Source: Chloroflexota bacterium (GTDB lineage Bacteria; Chloroflexota; Anaerolineae; J036; Brachytrichaceae). Taken from it: 44,590 nt of DNA. The position numbers and the translations under genes were made by a program. Where the stretch lies: the NCBI GenBank assembly GCA_018969115.1, contig JAGWYZ010000003.1, positions 1 to 44,590 on the forward strand. The letters are read 5' to 3'. The notes under the pieces are model-generated. The model was not told the DNA's origin. It saw only the letters and a list, made by a program, of their open reading frames with translations, and searched no databases. Every line of letters begins with the position of its first letter. Position 1 is the stretch's first letter. Shown in pieces: positions 1-8,700 of this stretch.

Positions 1-132
1 CCGCCCCATAACAACGCTGAGATAGTGATTTCGGCATTCGTTTTGTCTAAATATGCTCTCTGATTTGATAAAACCACGTAATTTCAGCTGACAAAAAAGT
101 GAAATTTGATTTAAGAAACACTCTCTTACAAA
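1..132. repeat. Diverged dispersed repeat, left copy (hairpin right arm plus about 100 bp tail)
   Basis: This stretch aligns without large gaps to 37401-37533. Shared blocks include CCCCATAACAAC, TAGTGATTT, TATGCTCTCTGATTTGAT and a TTGATTnAAGAAA block. At the 37.4 kb copy the first ~32 bp form the right arm of a perfect 33-bp hairpin. Here the left arm would lie outside the window. The differences are scattered point changes, so the copies are old. No coding potential is visible. Confidence 0.75.
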
Positions 133-187
133 AATGCAAAGGCACAAAGAATTTAAACCTTGCGACTTTGCGTCTTGTGAGAAAGAT

Positions 188-652
188 TCACTCACCCGTC
201 GCATCATCTTCAAGCAAGGTCACGAACCGCTGACTTTTAGCACTTGTCTCTACCAATTCACTCATCTCAAGCGCGTGCATCAGCCGATCGCCGCTGGTTT
301 GCACGAAGGTCACACGTCGCCATTTGAGCGATGGAATCGGGCGTGGCAACCGTTGCAGCGGGTGAAGCTGTATTTGATAATATAACTCTTCGGCGCGGGG
401 GTGTTTAGGTTGGTCGGGGAAAAGATCGACGCGCCGCACCATTTCATGCCCACGCACCCGCGCATATTCGTGAATGGCCCACTTTTCATCGCCAAATGGT
501 GCGGTCAGATAAAACGCCAAAACATCGGCCAAATATTCTTTGGGCGCGTGTTTGACAGGGATGCGATACCAATGATCCCAACGCACAATTTCTAGGTCGC
601 GTGGGCGATTGATCATACAAATCAAGACACGGTCGGCAGCTTCGAGCATGTC
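188..652 (-). CDS. Conserved-looking hypothetical protein (about 154 aa)
   Basis: I do not recognise this family. The product is a soluble, charged, aromatic-rich protein with no membrane segment or signal peptide. Its N-terminus reads MLEAADRVLICMINRPRD, followed by a W/Y-rich stretch (VRWDHWYRIPVKHAPKEYLA). The frame is open to 718, but I chose the ATG at 652. A TATGAT box lies 6 nt before it, matching the leaderless pattern of many genes here, and the extra 22 residues would be encoded by a palindromic G/C-rich repeat (690-734). It is divergent from the aldolase gene and has no operon partner. No function is proposed. Confidence 0.6.
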   Translation of the reverse strand, partial: DMLEAADRVLICMINRPRDLEIVRWDHWYRIPVKHAPKEYLADVLAFYLTAPFGDEKWAIHEYARVRGHEMVRRVDLFPDQPKHPRAEELYYQIQLHPLQRLPRPIPSLKWRRVTFVQTSGDRLMHALEMSELVETSAKSQRFVTLLEDDATGE

Positions 653-689
653 AAAATCATACCGCAATTTGTGACAAAGCGACCGGCGG

Positions 690-734
690 GTGAGGGGGTG
701 ACAAGGTAATTTTGTCACCCTGTTATCCCCTCAC
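690..734. repeat. Nested palindromic G/C-rich repeat between divergent genes
   Basis: Outer arms GTGAGGGG (690-697) and CCCCTCAC (727-734) enclose inner arms GGGTGACA (696-703) and TGTCACCC (713-720). The composition (runs of G and C with CCTCACCCCCTCCCC following) resembles the palindrome inside the GH13-GT gene at 5527-5582. It lies in the divergent promoter region, so it could also act as a regulatory hairpin or protein site. Confidence 0.55.
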
Positions 735-764
735 CCCCTCCCCTTGTCATATACAATCACGCCC

Positions 765-1595
765 ATGCGAAAAAATCATTCACTTCATCAAATTCGAGAG
801 GGGAAGCCCAGCTTGGGCTTGTGGTTTACCAGCGGCAGCTATATGTTGGCGCGTTATTTGGCCATGCAAGGCACGATGGATTGGCTGATGATTGACGGTG
901 AACATTCACCGATTGATCTTTCAACCATGTCACAATTAGCCTCGGTCATCTCAGATGCCAGCCAAGGCAAATGCACGCCATTTATTCGCGTGGCTTCCGG
1001 CACGGTTGATCAAATCAAGCAAGTGCTCGACGCGGGTGCTCAAGGTGTGCTTGTCCCAATGGTCAACACTGCTCAAGAAGTGCGCGATATCGTCAGCTTT
1101 TCGCGTTATCCGCCCGAAGGCGTGCGCGGCAATGGCGGCCTAATGCCACATTTGGGTTTTGCAGCCACACGTGGTGAATATACCCAAAAGGCCAATCGTG
1201 AAGTCGCTGTTGCCATTCAAGTAGAAACCCAAGCATCGGTGGATAACATCGAAGAAATTGTGGCCGTGCCGGGCCTCGATATGGTGTTCATTGGCCCGAA
1301 CGACTTGCACATTTCATATGGTTACGCCCCCAGCTTTTGGAGCGACGCGCCCGGTTTCCGCACAGCGGTGGGGAAAGTGCTCAGCACATGCAAACGGGTT
1401 GGGATGCCTTGCGGTATTTTGATGGGCAACGCTGCCCAAGCCAAGGCACGGGTTGAAGAGGGCTTTACCTTTGTCGGTATCGGCGGCGACACCGGTTATT
1501 TGATGAGCGGCGTTGGCGCGGCCTATGGTCATATTACTGGCACAGCAGACCCAGCCGGTGGCTGGGGCGCTTATGTGCGTCAAGATATTCAGTAA
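765..1595 (+). CDS. HpcH/HpaI-family aldolase (2-keto-3-deoxy acid aldolase type)
   Basis: Members of this class II, metal-dependent pyruvate aldolase family cleave or form 2-keto-3-deoxy (di)carboxylic acids, releasing pyruvate. The sequence shows the family marks: WLMIDGEHSP near the N-terminus, a QGVLVPMVNTAQE segment, RGNGG, the metal-ligand region QVETQASVDNIEEI and VFIGPNDLHIS, and GFTFVGIGGDTGYL near the end. At about 276 aa it has family length. I prefer the ATG at 765 over an in-frame TTG at 744, because a TATACAAT box ends 7 nt before the ATG, suggesting a leaderless transcript. The next gene follows after 2 nt, so the two are probably co-transcribed. The substrate cannot be named from sequence. 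Confidence 0.85.
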   Translation: MRKNHSLHQIREGKPSLGLWFTSGSYMLARYLAMQGTMDWLMIDGEHSPIDLSTMSQLASVISDASQGKCTPFIRVASGTVDQIKQVLDAGAQGVLVPMVNTAQEVRDIVSFSRYPPEGVRGNGGLMPHLGFAATRGEYTQKANREVAVAIQVETQASVDNIEEIVAVPGLDMVFIGPNDLHISYGYAPSFWSDAPGFRTAVGKVLSTCKRVGMPCGILMGNAAQAKARVEEGFTFVGIGGDTGYLMSGVGAAYGHITGTADPAGGWGAYVRQDIQ

Positions 1596-1597
1596 CC

Positions 1598-2299
1598 ATG
1601 ATTATTGTTCTCACCCCGTTGCCTGAAGAATTTGACGGCTTTGTGGCGGGTTGCGCCAAGCGCAGGCTGCCGGTTGAGGCTAGGCAAATTGGGCGATTGC
1701 CAGCCCATTATTACCCCAGCCTTGGGGTGATGTTGGTGCGGGGTGGGCATGGCAAAACCCAATTTGGTATTCATACCCAACATGTGTTAGATCATGTTGC
1801 CTTCAGTGCAAATCAACCTGACGATAAAGATCTGCTGGTGATTTGCGCTGGGGCGGCAGGAGCTTTGGCCGAAGGCTTGCAGGTTGGTGATGTGGTCGTG
1901 GCGACTGAGACTGTTGAACATGACTATAACCTCAAGTTTGTGCGTCGACCCCTGCCACGTTTTGCTGGCGACGCAACAAGTATTGCCACGATGCGGTTAT
2001 TGGCCCCAGTCAATTTCAAGCTACATTTTGGCGTGGTTGCCAGCGGCGATGAAGATGTAATAGACGTGACTCGTGGGGCCGATCTGCGTGAACGCACAGG
2101 TGGGATCGCGGTTGCATGGGAAGGGGTTGGTGGGGCACGCGCCTGCAAATTTAACCATGTGCGTTTTCTCGAACTGCGCGGCATTACCGATACCGCCAAT
2201 CATGATGCCCCTGCCGATTTTGAAACGAATCTTGCGCTTGTCATGGACAATCTGGTAGAAGTGCTGAGTGCTGAGTGCAAAGTGGAAAGTAAAAAGTAA
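1598..2299 (+). CDS. MTA/SAH nucleosidase-like protein (purine nucleoside phosphorylase superfamily)
   Basis: The fold is that of PNP/UDP-type enzymes, which cleave the N-glycosidic bond of nucleosides; MTA/SAH nucleosidases recycle methylthioadenosine and S-adenosylhomocysteine. Visible marks are the N-terminal strand IIVLTPLPEEF, a glycine-rich LLVICAGAAGAL segment, LQVGDVVVATETVEHDYN, and the late AVAWEGVGGARACKFNHV segment followed by LELRGITDTAN. The last two correspond to the family's VDMEGAA...VRxISD region, but with W in place of M and G in place of A, so the exact nucleoside is uncertain (futalosine hydrolase is an alternative). The C-terminal residues AECKVESKK are encoded by a palindromic repeat rather than the conserved domain. 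It starts 2 nt after the aldolase gene. Confidence 0.75.
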   Translation: MIIVLTPLPEEFDGFVAGCAKRRLPVEARQIGRLPAHYYPSLGVMLVRGGHGKTQFGIHTQHVLDHVAFSANQPDDKDLLVICAGAAGALAEGLQVGDVVVATETVEHDYNLKFVRRPLPRFAGDATSIATMRLLAPVNFKLHFGVVASGDEDVIDVTRGADLRERTGGIAVAWEGVGGARACKFNHVRFLELRGITDTANHDAPADFETNLALVMDNLVEVLSAECKVESKK

Positions 2300-2340
2300 A
2301 AAGGGTAGCCTAACAAGTTTGACTTTGCACTTTGCACTGA
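2262..2340. repeat. Imperfect A/G-rich palindrome at convergent gene ends
   Basis: The left arm, with AGTGCTGAG duplicated and then GAGTGCAAAGTGGAAAGT, is complementary to the right arm GACTTTGCACTTTGCACTGA. It encodes the last residues of the nucleosidase-like gene and lies just before the convergent EamA gene end. It may serve as a two-way terminator, and it belongs to the same class of short-unit palindromes found at 4497, 5083 and 40815. Confidence 0.6.
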
Positions 2341-2352
2341 TTGCCAAGCTAA

Positions 2353-3255
2353 TTATTGTTTGCGAATGATGATGCCCATCGCCACAATCAAAAATAACGA
2401 TCCAAGCAATGTGCGATCATTGAGTGGTTCGTTAAATAGCAAGGTGGCGATAATCGTAGCGGTGAGCGGTTCCATAAACGTGGCAATGCTAGCATGAGTG
2501 GCGCTGATGCTACGCATGCCAGCATAAAACAGCCCATAGGCAATGGCGGTTGGAAAAACGCCGAGATAAATAAGGCCGAGCCACCCCTCAACCGGATATT
2601 GCACGACCAAACCTGCCGACAACCCAATCCCCAGAAGCAACACCGAGCCAAAGGCAAAACCGGCGGTGGTGGTTTGCAATGGATGCACCCGCCGGTCGCC
2701 GCCCAATTTGCGCCCAACTAAGGTATTGATGGCATATAACCCGCCGGATAGCACCGACAGCAACACCCCGCCAAGCATGTCGCTTTGTTGGGCATTTTGG
2801 GTATTATTGGCGGGCACTTGTACCAGCAACACTGTGCCTATGATGGCAAGCCCCAAAGCCAGTAACACCAATGCTGGCGGGCGCTCGCGGGTGACAAGGC
2901 TAGACAGGACGGCCACGCTAATGGGGGCGCTGCATAAGGCTACCAAGGTTGAAATGGCGACCCCGACCCGCGGGATGGCTGCAAAATAGGCCACTTGGTA
3001 GAGCGCCACCAACGCTCCCGCGATTAACATACGCGGCAAATCTTGTCGTTGCACATCCCACATTCGCCGCCCAAGCGTAACCCAGCACAGCACTAACAAT
3101 AATGGCACCGAAAGTGCCATGCGAAAAAACGCCACCGAGGTTGGGTTGGTTGGGCTGAGGGCATAGATGGTTTTGGCCGCAACTCCGCCGGTTCCCCATA
3201 GCACAGCGGCAAACATAACCATTAAAAGCCCACGTCGAGCATGATGTGTTTGCAT
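2353..3255 (-). CDS. EamA/DMT-superfamily transporter
   Basis: This is a 300-residue integral membrane protein with about ten hydrophobic segments arranged as two EamA repeats, the usual architecture of drug/metabolite transporters that export or import small metabolites. The N-terminus contains the typical LLMVMFAAVLWGTGGVAAK segment. The second repeat begins near LGGVLLSVLSGGLYAINTLVGRKLGG and contains the typical AYGLFYAGMRSISATHASIATFMEPLTA region. The ATG is immediately after the TAA of the upstream GH13-GT gene, so it depends on that gene for transcription and probably on translational coupling. The substrate is unknown. Confidence 0.88.
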   Translation of the reverse strand: MQTHHARRGLLMVMFAAVLWGTGGVAAKTIYALSPTNPTSVAFFRMALSVPLLLVLCWVTLGRRMWDVQRQDLPRMLIAGALVALYQVAYFAAIPRVGVAISTLVALCSAPISVAVLSSLVTRERPPALVLLALGLAIIGTVLLVQVPANNTQNAQQSDMLGGVLLSVLSGGLYAINTLVGRKLGGDRRVHPLQTTTAGFAFGSVLLLGIGLSAGLVVQYPVEGWLGLIYLGVFPTAIAYGLFYAGMRSISATHASIATFMEPLTATIIATLLFNEPLNDRTLLGSLFLIVAMGIIIRKQ

Positions 3256-6200
3256 TTAAATAATCCCCGGCAAAAACATGGTGCGGGCCACCACATCCCA
3301 CGATGAAGCCTTGGCCAAGGCATAACCGCTGTCGAGCAAGGCTTGCCGCGCCGCGTCGCTACGCGGCAAACGTTCGATGATTTGATTCGCCACTTCCCAA
3401 GCGGCCCGCGCCTCAAGATCATCACGCTGCGATTGTCCAAGCCATCCCGCGCTATTGAGGTCAAGCGTGTAGGGCAACTGTGTGTAGTTGGCGATAATCA
3501 AGTTTTGGTCTGGCACTTTGCCAGATGCAATGATGCCTTTGCAACCGCATACATCGCTAATCACGCATAGCGCCCCAAATGTCAACGGCTCGATTTGGGC
3601 GATGCCGAATGGCTCGTAAATGCTTTGTCCAAATTCGACATCCGAGCCTCTGCGTAAGTCGCTAAACTCAATCCCTTCGGGGATAGCCCCACCCAAACGG
3701 TCGTGGCTAAAACCAAATTGATTGACGAACACAGCGCGTGCTGCGCGGGCGTAGCCATTAAAACTCATTATCGAATGCCAGAGTGGTATTTCTTGATCGA
3801 CCAAATCGGGCATACCGCTGTAATGGTTGCGCGGCCAGCCGTAGGCTTGATGCATCCGTCGGGCATCGTTGGTTGAGCGGCCTTGCGCCAAGTTTGATGA
3901 TACGACTAAAAAGGCGGCAGTTTCACCACGTTGCGCCAATAGATAATCGAGATGACGCATGACGGCGATGTCGCGCCACAAAGCCTTGCTTTGGGCCAAA
4001 CGGGTGACATGGGTAAAGACCCAATTGGGGCGAAAACCGGCCAAGGCATGGGCTGCGTCTTTTAGTTTTTCACTGGCCGCATACCGTTCATCCAAATTAA
4101 AGCGTTGGCTGGGCACGCCGTTATAGGCCAAAGCAATTTCGCGCTGGCCACGTTGGCTGCGGTTTCTAAAACGCCAATCCATAAAACGCAATTCATCGGC
4201 GGTGACATCGCTGACAGCCAAAACGTAATCGCACTGAGCGGCGGTTTGGGTCATGGGGTGTTTAAAGTAACCCGATGAATCACCCAACACCTGCTCCATT
4301 TGCAAGCCGTGCCGCATGGCTTGGCGCATGATGTTGTAAAAGCGCACATCGTGCCCCGAATTGCCCTCAACGGCGGCGCGAACCGAGGCAACCTCGTGCG
4401 CAACGTAGGCGCTGGCAAATTCACCTCTTGCGCTTAATTCGGCGGCATACCACAGCGGCAAGCCCATAAATTCGTGGGCGATGATGACGGGCTTTGAGAT
4501 TAAGGATTGGGGATTAGGGATTGAGGTTTGAGAATTAGACGATTCTATAGAATCCTTCATCCAGAATCTTTCATCCTTAATCCCTAAAATGGCCTGCAAC
4601 GCCAAAAAGCTGGGCACAGCCAGCGCCATATATTCATCAAATTCGGGGTTGTTTTGGTAGCGGTTGCAATCAAGACCAAAACGTTCCCACACACCAAATT
4701 TAAAGTCGTTGAGTTTATAACGCGGTAAATCAGTTGCATCGACTAACAAGACCTCGTGCTCAGCACTGTTATTTGCATCGCCAAATGCACGGCGGGCATA
4801 GCAAATACGCACCTGCCAATCACGCTCAATGGCACTGAGCCGTAGTGCCAATTCAGCCGGACAACTCGACAAGTCACGATCGGCAAAATAGTAAAAATAT
4901 TTTACGCCATTTTTAAGCGAAAAGAAGCGCTCCATTTCGGTGCTGTTGTTGGTGTGCATGGGGCCAACCAACACCGTGCGTTTAACTGATTTGACATAAC
5001 TGGGTGCACTGAGCAAGCCATCTAACACCGCCCCAATCCCACCGATCTTAAGACCAGCCTCATGAGTGCTGTGAATTAAAGTTGAAAATTGGGTGTTAAA
5101 TTCAGAAACCTCATCTTCCGTTCTTAATTTTTCATTTTCAATTTTCAATTTTTCAATATCGTCGCACCCTTTGCCACCTAAATGAGCCGTTAAACGGGCA
5201 TAGCTGCCATCGGTATCTAGCACTTGTTGCCAATCGAGAAAAACATGGCATTTATAGCCGCCCAATTCAGCATACAAACCGCGATCGCGCAATTCGCTAT
5301 TGCTGCGAATAAATTGCTGACCACTCATTTGATCGCGGAAAATGCTAAAGGCGTTGTCTTGAATATTTAGCCGTAGCGCTTCGATGAGCGATTTGCGTTT
5401 GCTGATTTGGGCTTTGCGGCTTTCGAGGGGTGCATCTTCATGGTCAAATTGGGGTTTAATTTCGGTTTCAATCTGCACCCAACCCGTCGCTTGGCTCATG
5501 CGATTGTTATAAAGGATGAGCGCTCGTTCAATGCCCCCACTCCCCTCTCCTTCTGGTATAGGGAAATGGGGGTGAGGGCCGATGGTGCAGTTGGTATAAG
5601 CAAAGACATCTTCATTGAGAGCGGTATCGTTGCCAACAAAGTCGTACAGCACAAAATGATCGACCTCGGCAAACATGGCGCGGCGCTTGAGCAAAGGCGC
5701 AATCACGCGCTCATGATGCTCCATCAATCCAGTATCGACTTGCTCGTCCCACATCGGGCGGCGAAATTCCATGCCATATTTTTCAGAAAAGCCCTCAAAT
5801 TGCCCATGCCCAAACATGGGCAAACCGGGCAAAGTGGCCAGCATGACGCAAATGCCAAAATATTTTTCGCCACGTCCAAATTGCTCTACCGCCGTTTTTT
5901 CGTCGGGGTTATTCATAAAGCTGACATAACGCTTAAGAATTTGTGGGTCGAAGGCCATGGTGTCTTTGATCACGGCGCGATATCCGGCGTTCTTTTCGTC
6001 GCGCAACATGTGCATAAACGAGCTGTTATAAACACGGTGCATGCCCAAGGTGCGCACAAAATAGCCTTCCATCATCCAAAACGCTTCGGCCAAAAGCAGC
6101 GTGTCGGGGGCTTCGGTGGCGCAGCGGTCAACCACATCGCGCCAAAATTCGTTTGGCATCAGCGCGTCAAATTCGGCTTTGCTCATGGCATGGTTTTGGC

Positions 6201-7896
6201 GCGATGGAATTGAGCCGGTGGCCCCCGGCCCGGGAAACCACAAACGCTGAATATGGCGCTTTGCCAAGGTCATGGCCGCATCGAAGCGAATGACCGAAAA
6301 CTGCCGTGCCACATGCAAAATGGTTTGAATGACGGCTTCGCGCACTTCGAGCTTAAGGTAGTTTAATTGAGCAGTGTCATTCCATGGGGTTGAAGTGCCG
6401 TCATTGCCATGATAAACATATTGGGTTTGGTTGGTGGCGTGGTTGTGCAATTTAAAAACGACCGCCGCGTCACTATGGTTCCAATAATGGTCTTCAAGAT
6501 GCACGCTAACGCGGCTATCTGCCGACAAATCTTGGCCCGCAAAGGTGTAGCTGGGGTATGGCACTTGATCAACACTCAAAAACCAATCGGGGTGATCGGC
6601 TACCCAAGCCGAATCGATGCCCATATGATTGGGAACCATGTCGCTGGCGAGGCGAATACCGCGTTGGGCGGCACGGTCACGCAAATTGGCACAAGCCTCT
6701 GGCCCACCCAAATCATCGGCAATGCGATAATCGTGTAGCGAATATGCCGAGGCGACCGCATCGGTATTGCCCATCCATTGTTTAATTGTGCGCGAGGCTT
6801 TGCTGCGCTCCCATAGGCCAATCAGCCACAAGCCAGTAATGCCCCAGCGCTGCAACTGATCTAGTTCCTCATCGGGTATTTGGTCGAGCTGCGTAATATT
6901 GCGTTGATATTTTTTGCTCAATTGGTCGAGCCAAACATACGAATTTTTCGCCATCAACACCATTTGTGGCATCCATGCACGGTCGGGGGTGAATTGCTCT
7001 GGCTCAGCGGCCAGCTCGTCGTTGAATTGGGGGGGCTGGGCCGCCGAAAAACCATGCCCACCAACCGCATAACTGTCAGGTTGAACATTTGGCTGGTTTG
7101 TGGCGGCACTGGCTTGTTCGTTGGCGATCCAACGATTTTCATCATGCAATAAATGAATGACTTTTCGGGCATTGTCAACCAATTGGCTCAGGCGTTGCCG
7201 CCCTGAAAGATTAGGCCAGTGTTGGGCAATATGATCAAGCTGACCGATTAAATCATCGGGCGAGGCATTGAGCGGGGCATTTAATAATTCGAGTAAATTG
7301 TGCTGGGTTGGGCCTGCTTCTAATTTGGGTTGCTCGGCATAAAACGGTTGCAACCCTTTAATCAGTTGTTGGTAATGTGAATTAACCCCTTCGCCATTTA
7401 AAACCGCGTCATCAAACAAGGCCTTTAGCTTAATCGCTGCCTTATTTTGGTTGGTTAACCACACCAACACCAATGCTTCAAGCATATGTTCGCGGTTTGA
7501 AACGCCGTCTGTAACACCATTTAAATAGGTATCGGCGGCATATTCATCACGATAAACAACAGGTGGAGGAAAAGAGCGGACAAAATCGGTGAGTAAGCGC
7601 GCAAATGTGGCTTCGCCCAAACGCGCTCGCAACCATTCGCTCATGTTGGTGTGCAGTTGGGGCGCAATGTCGGTGCGGTAGGCGGCCAATATTTCGCGGG
7701 CGCAATCATCTAATACCGATAAGGCATACATTTGGGCTGGCAAGAGTTGCTCGCTGGGTAAGCGGCCATTGTTAATGCGTTTTGCTAAGGTGTAGGCTTC
7801 GGTAATATCAGTCAGAGGTAAATCGCCAAATTGGCTATAGGCTAGGTCTTCGAGTTGGTTTTGTTCACGAAATTGTCGATTGATATGCAATGCCAT
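3256..7896 (-). CDS. Giant GH13 alpha-amylase-type + GT-B glycosyltransferase fusion (1546 aa)
   Basis: A helical, unassigned N-terminal region (about 1-300) precedes a GH13-type (beta/alpha)8 domain (about 320-760). It carries SDMVPNHMG (418-426), IRFDA with the expected nucleophile Asp539 and Arg537, LLAEAFW with the acid/base Glu604, and FMNNPDE with Asp665 in region IV, where the usual His is Pro. The second half (about 945-1540) is a glycogen-synthase-like GT-B domain: KIGGIGAVLDG (950-960) matches the KxGG loop (family Asp is Ala here), and EFGQSIYEPFGIAQIEPLTFG (1421-1440) has the C-terminal Glu pair (1428, 1436). There is no signal peptide, so it is probably cytoplasmic. A TATACAAT box ends 6 nt before the ATG, suggesting a leaderless mRNA. 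Three in-frame palindromic insertions fall at residues ~772-790, 912-937 and 1102-1133. The domain order resembles fungal alpha-1,3-glucan synthases. The product is unknown. Confidence 0.82.
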   Translation of the reverse strand: MALHINRQFREQNQLEDLAYSQFGDLPLTDITEAYTLAKRINNGRLPSEQLLPAQMYALSVLDDCAREILAAYRTDIAPQLHTNMSEWLRARLGEATFARLLTDFVRSFPPPVVYRDEYAADTYLNGVTDGVSNREHMLEALVLVWLTNQNKAAIKLKALFDDAVLNGEGVNSHYQQLIKGLQPFYAEQPKLEAGPTQHNLLELLNAPLNASPDDLIGQLDHIAQHWPNLSGRQRLSQLVDNARKVIHLLHDENRWIANEQASAATNQPNVQPDSYAVGGHGFSAAQPPQFNDELAAEPEQFTPDRAWMPQMVLMAKNSYVWLDQLSKKYQRNITQLDQIPDEELDQLQRWGITGLWLIGLWERSKASRTIKQWMGNTDAVASAYSLHDYRIADDLGGPEACANLRDRAAQRGIRLASDMVPNHMGIDSAWVADHPDWFLSVDQVPYPSYTFAGQDLSADSRVSVHLEDHYWNHSDAAVVFKLHNHATNQTQYVYHGNDGTSTPWNDTAQLNYLKLEVREAVIQTILHVARQFSVIRFDAAMTLAKRHIQRLWFPGPGATGSIPSRQNHAMSKAEFDALMPNEFWRDVVDRCATEAPDTLLLAEAFWMMEGYFVRTLGMHRVYNSSFMHMLRDEKNAGYRAVIKDTMAFDPQILKRYVSFMNNPDEKTAVEQFGRGEKYFGICVMLATLPGLPMFGHGQFEGFSEKYGMEFRRPMWDEQVDTGLMEHHERVIAPLLKRRAMFAEVDHFVLYDFVGNDTALNEDVFAYTNCTIGPHPHFPIPEGEGSGGIERALILYNNRMSQATGWVQIETEIKPQFDHEDAPLESRKAQISKRKSLIEALRLNIQDNAFSIFRDQMSGQQFIRSNSELRDRGLYAELGGYKCHVFLDWQQVLDTDGSYARLTAHLGGKGCDDIEKLKIENEKLRTEDEVSEFNTQFSTLIHSTHEAGLKIGGIGAVLDGLLSAPSYVKSVKRTVLVGPMHTNNSTEMERFFSLKNGVKYFYYFADRDLSSCPAELALRLSAIERDWQVRICYARRAFGDANNSAEHEVLLVDATDLPRYKLNDFKFGVWERFGLDCNRYQNNPEFDEYMALAVPSFLALQAILGIKDERFWMKDSIESSNSQTSIPNPQSLISKPVIIAHEFMGLPLWYAAELSARGEFASAYVAHEVASVRAAVEGNSGHDVRFYNIMRQAMRHGLQMEQVLGDSSGYFKHPMTQTAAQCDYVLAVSDVTADELRFMDWRFRNRSQRGQREIALAYNGVPSQRFNLDERYAASEKLKDAAHALAGFRPNWVFTHVTRLAQSKALWRDIAVMRHLDYLLAQRGETAAFLVVSSNLAQGRSTNDARRMHQAYGWPRNHYSGMPDLVDQEIPLWHSIMSFNGYARAARAVFVNQFGFSHDRLGGAIPEGIEFSDLRRGSDVEFGQSIYEPFGIAQIEPLTFGALCVISDVCGCKGIIASGKVPDQNLIIANYTQLPYTLDLNSAGWLGQSQRDDLEARAAWEVANQIIERLPRSDAARQALLDSGYALAKASSWDVVARTMFLPGII
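4497..4590. repeat. In-frame palindrome of GGATTAG-like units inside the GH13-GT gene
   Basis: Short units of the form GATTAAG/GATTGGG/GATTAGG on the left are mirrored as complementary TCCTTAATCCCTAA on the right around ATTCTATAGAAT. It translates to a low-complexity insert of about 30 residues (WMKDSIESSNSQTSIPNPQ region) between two conserved-looking GT segments, without breaking the frame. Confidence 0.6.
5083..5160. repeat. In-frame A/T-rich palindrome inside the GH13-GT gene
   Basis: The left arm GAATTAAAGTTGAAAATTG mirrors the right arm with CATTTTCAATTTTCAATTTTT. It encodes a charged linker (DIEKLKIENEKLRTEDEVSE) right before the KIGGIG loop that opens the GT domain, so it sits at the domain junction. 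Confidence 0.55.
5527..5582. repeat. In-frame G/C-rich palindrome inside the GH13-GT gene
   Basis: CCCCCACTCCCCTCTCC on the left mirrors GGGAAATGGGGGTGAGGG on the right around TTCTGGTATA. It encodes the odd segment GPHPHFPIPEGEGSGG at the end of the GH13 domain. C-rich/G-rich palindromes of this type occur as dispersed repeats in many Chloroflexota and cyanobacterial genomes (recollection, not checked). Confidence 0.6.
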
Positions 7897-8029
7897 ATGC
7901 TGATTGTATATGCAACATAGGCAAAACGACGAGTGAAATAGCTGCTAAAAATCGGAGGTTTTAGCGCAAGTCAAGGATAAGCGGATTTTTGGAAAAGAGT
8001 TATCTGGACAACGAAAATTGCATAACAAT

Positions 8030-8069
8030 AAAAAAACACAAGCGTATGATGCTTGATCATACGCTTGTG
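8030..8069 (-). terminator. Intrinsic terminator of the DoxX gene
   Basis: A 14-bp perfect stem, CACAAGCGTATGAT (8037-8050) with ATCATACGCTTGTG (8056-8069) and a 5-nt loop. On the minus strand the stem is followed at once by a run of seven T. It ends the leftward DoxX transcript. Confidence 0.85.
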
Positions 8070-8096
8070 CTGGGTGGGATGGGAAGAATATAAAAA

Positions 8097-8531
8097 TTAA
8101 AGCAATTCGCGCTTCATCACATTTCTTTCAATCGATGGTGAGCCGAGACCACTAAATAAAAGTGACAAACATGCCAAAAGAAGCATCAACTCAAGCCGAG
8201 AGGCGTTCCAGCCGTTTGGTAAACCCAATGTCAAAAAGCCTTGTGGCCCGCTCATTTTGGATGCAAAAATAGCGATAAGCATATCGCAAATTAACAAAGC
8301 CGCCGCCAAACGGGTGCCAAAGCCCAAAAGCAGCATCAGCCCGCCAACCGTTTCGAGAATGGCGATGAATGAGGCCATGATTTCTGGCGCAGGAATGCCT
8401 AATTGTGTAAAAAATGCGACTGGTGGGGTACCTAATTTTGCAATTCCGGTGAAAAGAAAAGTGAGACCGGCCCCAATTCCTAGGAGTAATGGAATGAGCG
8501 ATGTCTTATTTCCCAATGTTTTAGCTAGCAT
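8097..8531 (-). CDS. DoxX-family membrane protein
   Basis: A 144-residue protein with four predicted membrane helices in the DoxX pattern. The first helix carries LLGIGAGLTFLFTGIAKLG. A second region, LGIPAPEIMASFIAILETVGGLMLLLGFGTRLAAALL, is the most typical part of the family. DoxX proteins are small membrane proteins linked to quinone or thiosulfate redox functions and oxidative stress; the exact role varies, and none is assigned here. It is a single gene with its own terminator. AGAGGG lies upstream of the ATG as a possible ribosome binding site. Confidence 0.85.
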   Translation of the reverse strand: MLAKTLGNKTSLIPLLLGIGAGLTFLFTGIAKLGTPPVAFFTQLGIPAPEIMASFIAILETVGGLMLLLGFGTRLAAALLICDMLIAIFASKMSGPQGFLTLGLPNGWNASRLELMLLLACLSLLFSGLGSPSIERNVMKRELL

Positions 8532-8700
8532 AAATTAAACCCTCTTTGAATAAAATAGATACTAGTTTTTCTCATCATTGTGTCGAGATCCGAATCTCAA
8601 CCATAATTAAGACGAGCCTAATCATATAAACAATTCAATATCACGAATTGGATTTATGATGATGCCGATTAATTTGATTTATCCTTAAAATTTATTAAAC

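Noticed and set aside
134-385. Forward 83-codon frame
   Set aside because: It runs antisense to the better-supported 188-652 gene, starts in the dispersed repeat, and has no recognisable content.
4497-5582. Direct-repeat array as CRISPR
   Set aside because: The units are short, imperfect and palindromic inside a coding frame, with no regular spacers and no cas genes.
5407-6213. Forward frame of 268 codons
   Set aside because: It is antisense to the GH13 domain, where the minus-strand frame carries clear catalytic motifs; a shadow of codon bias.
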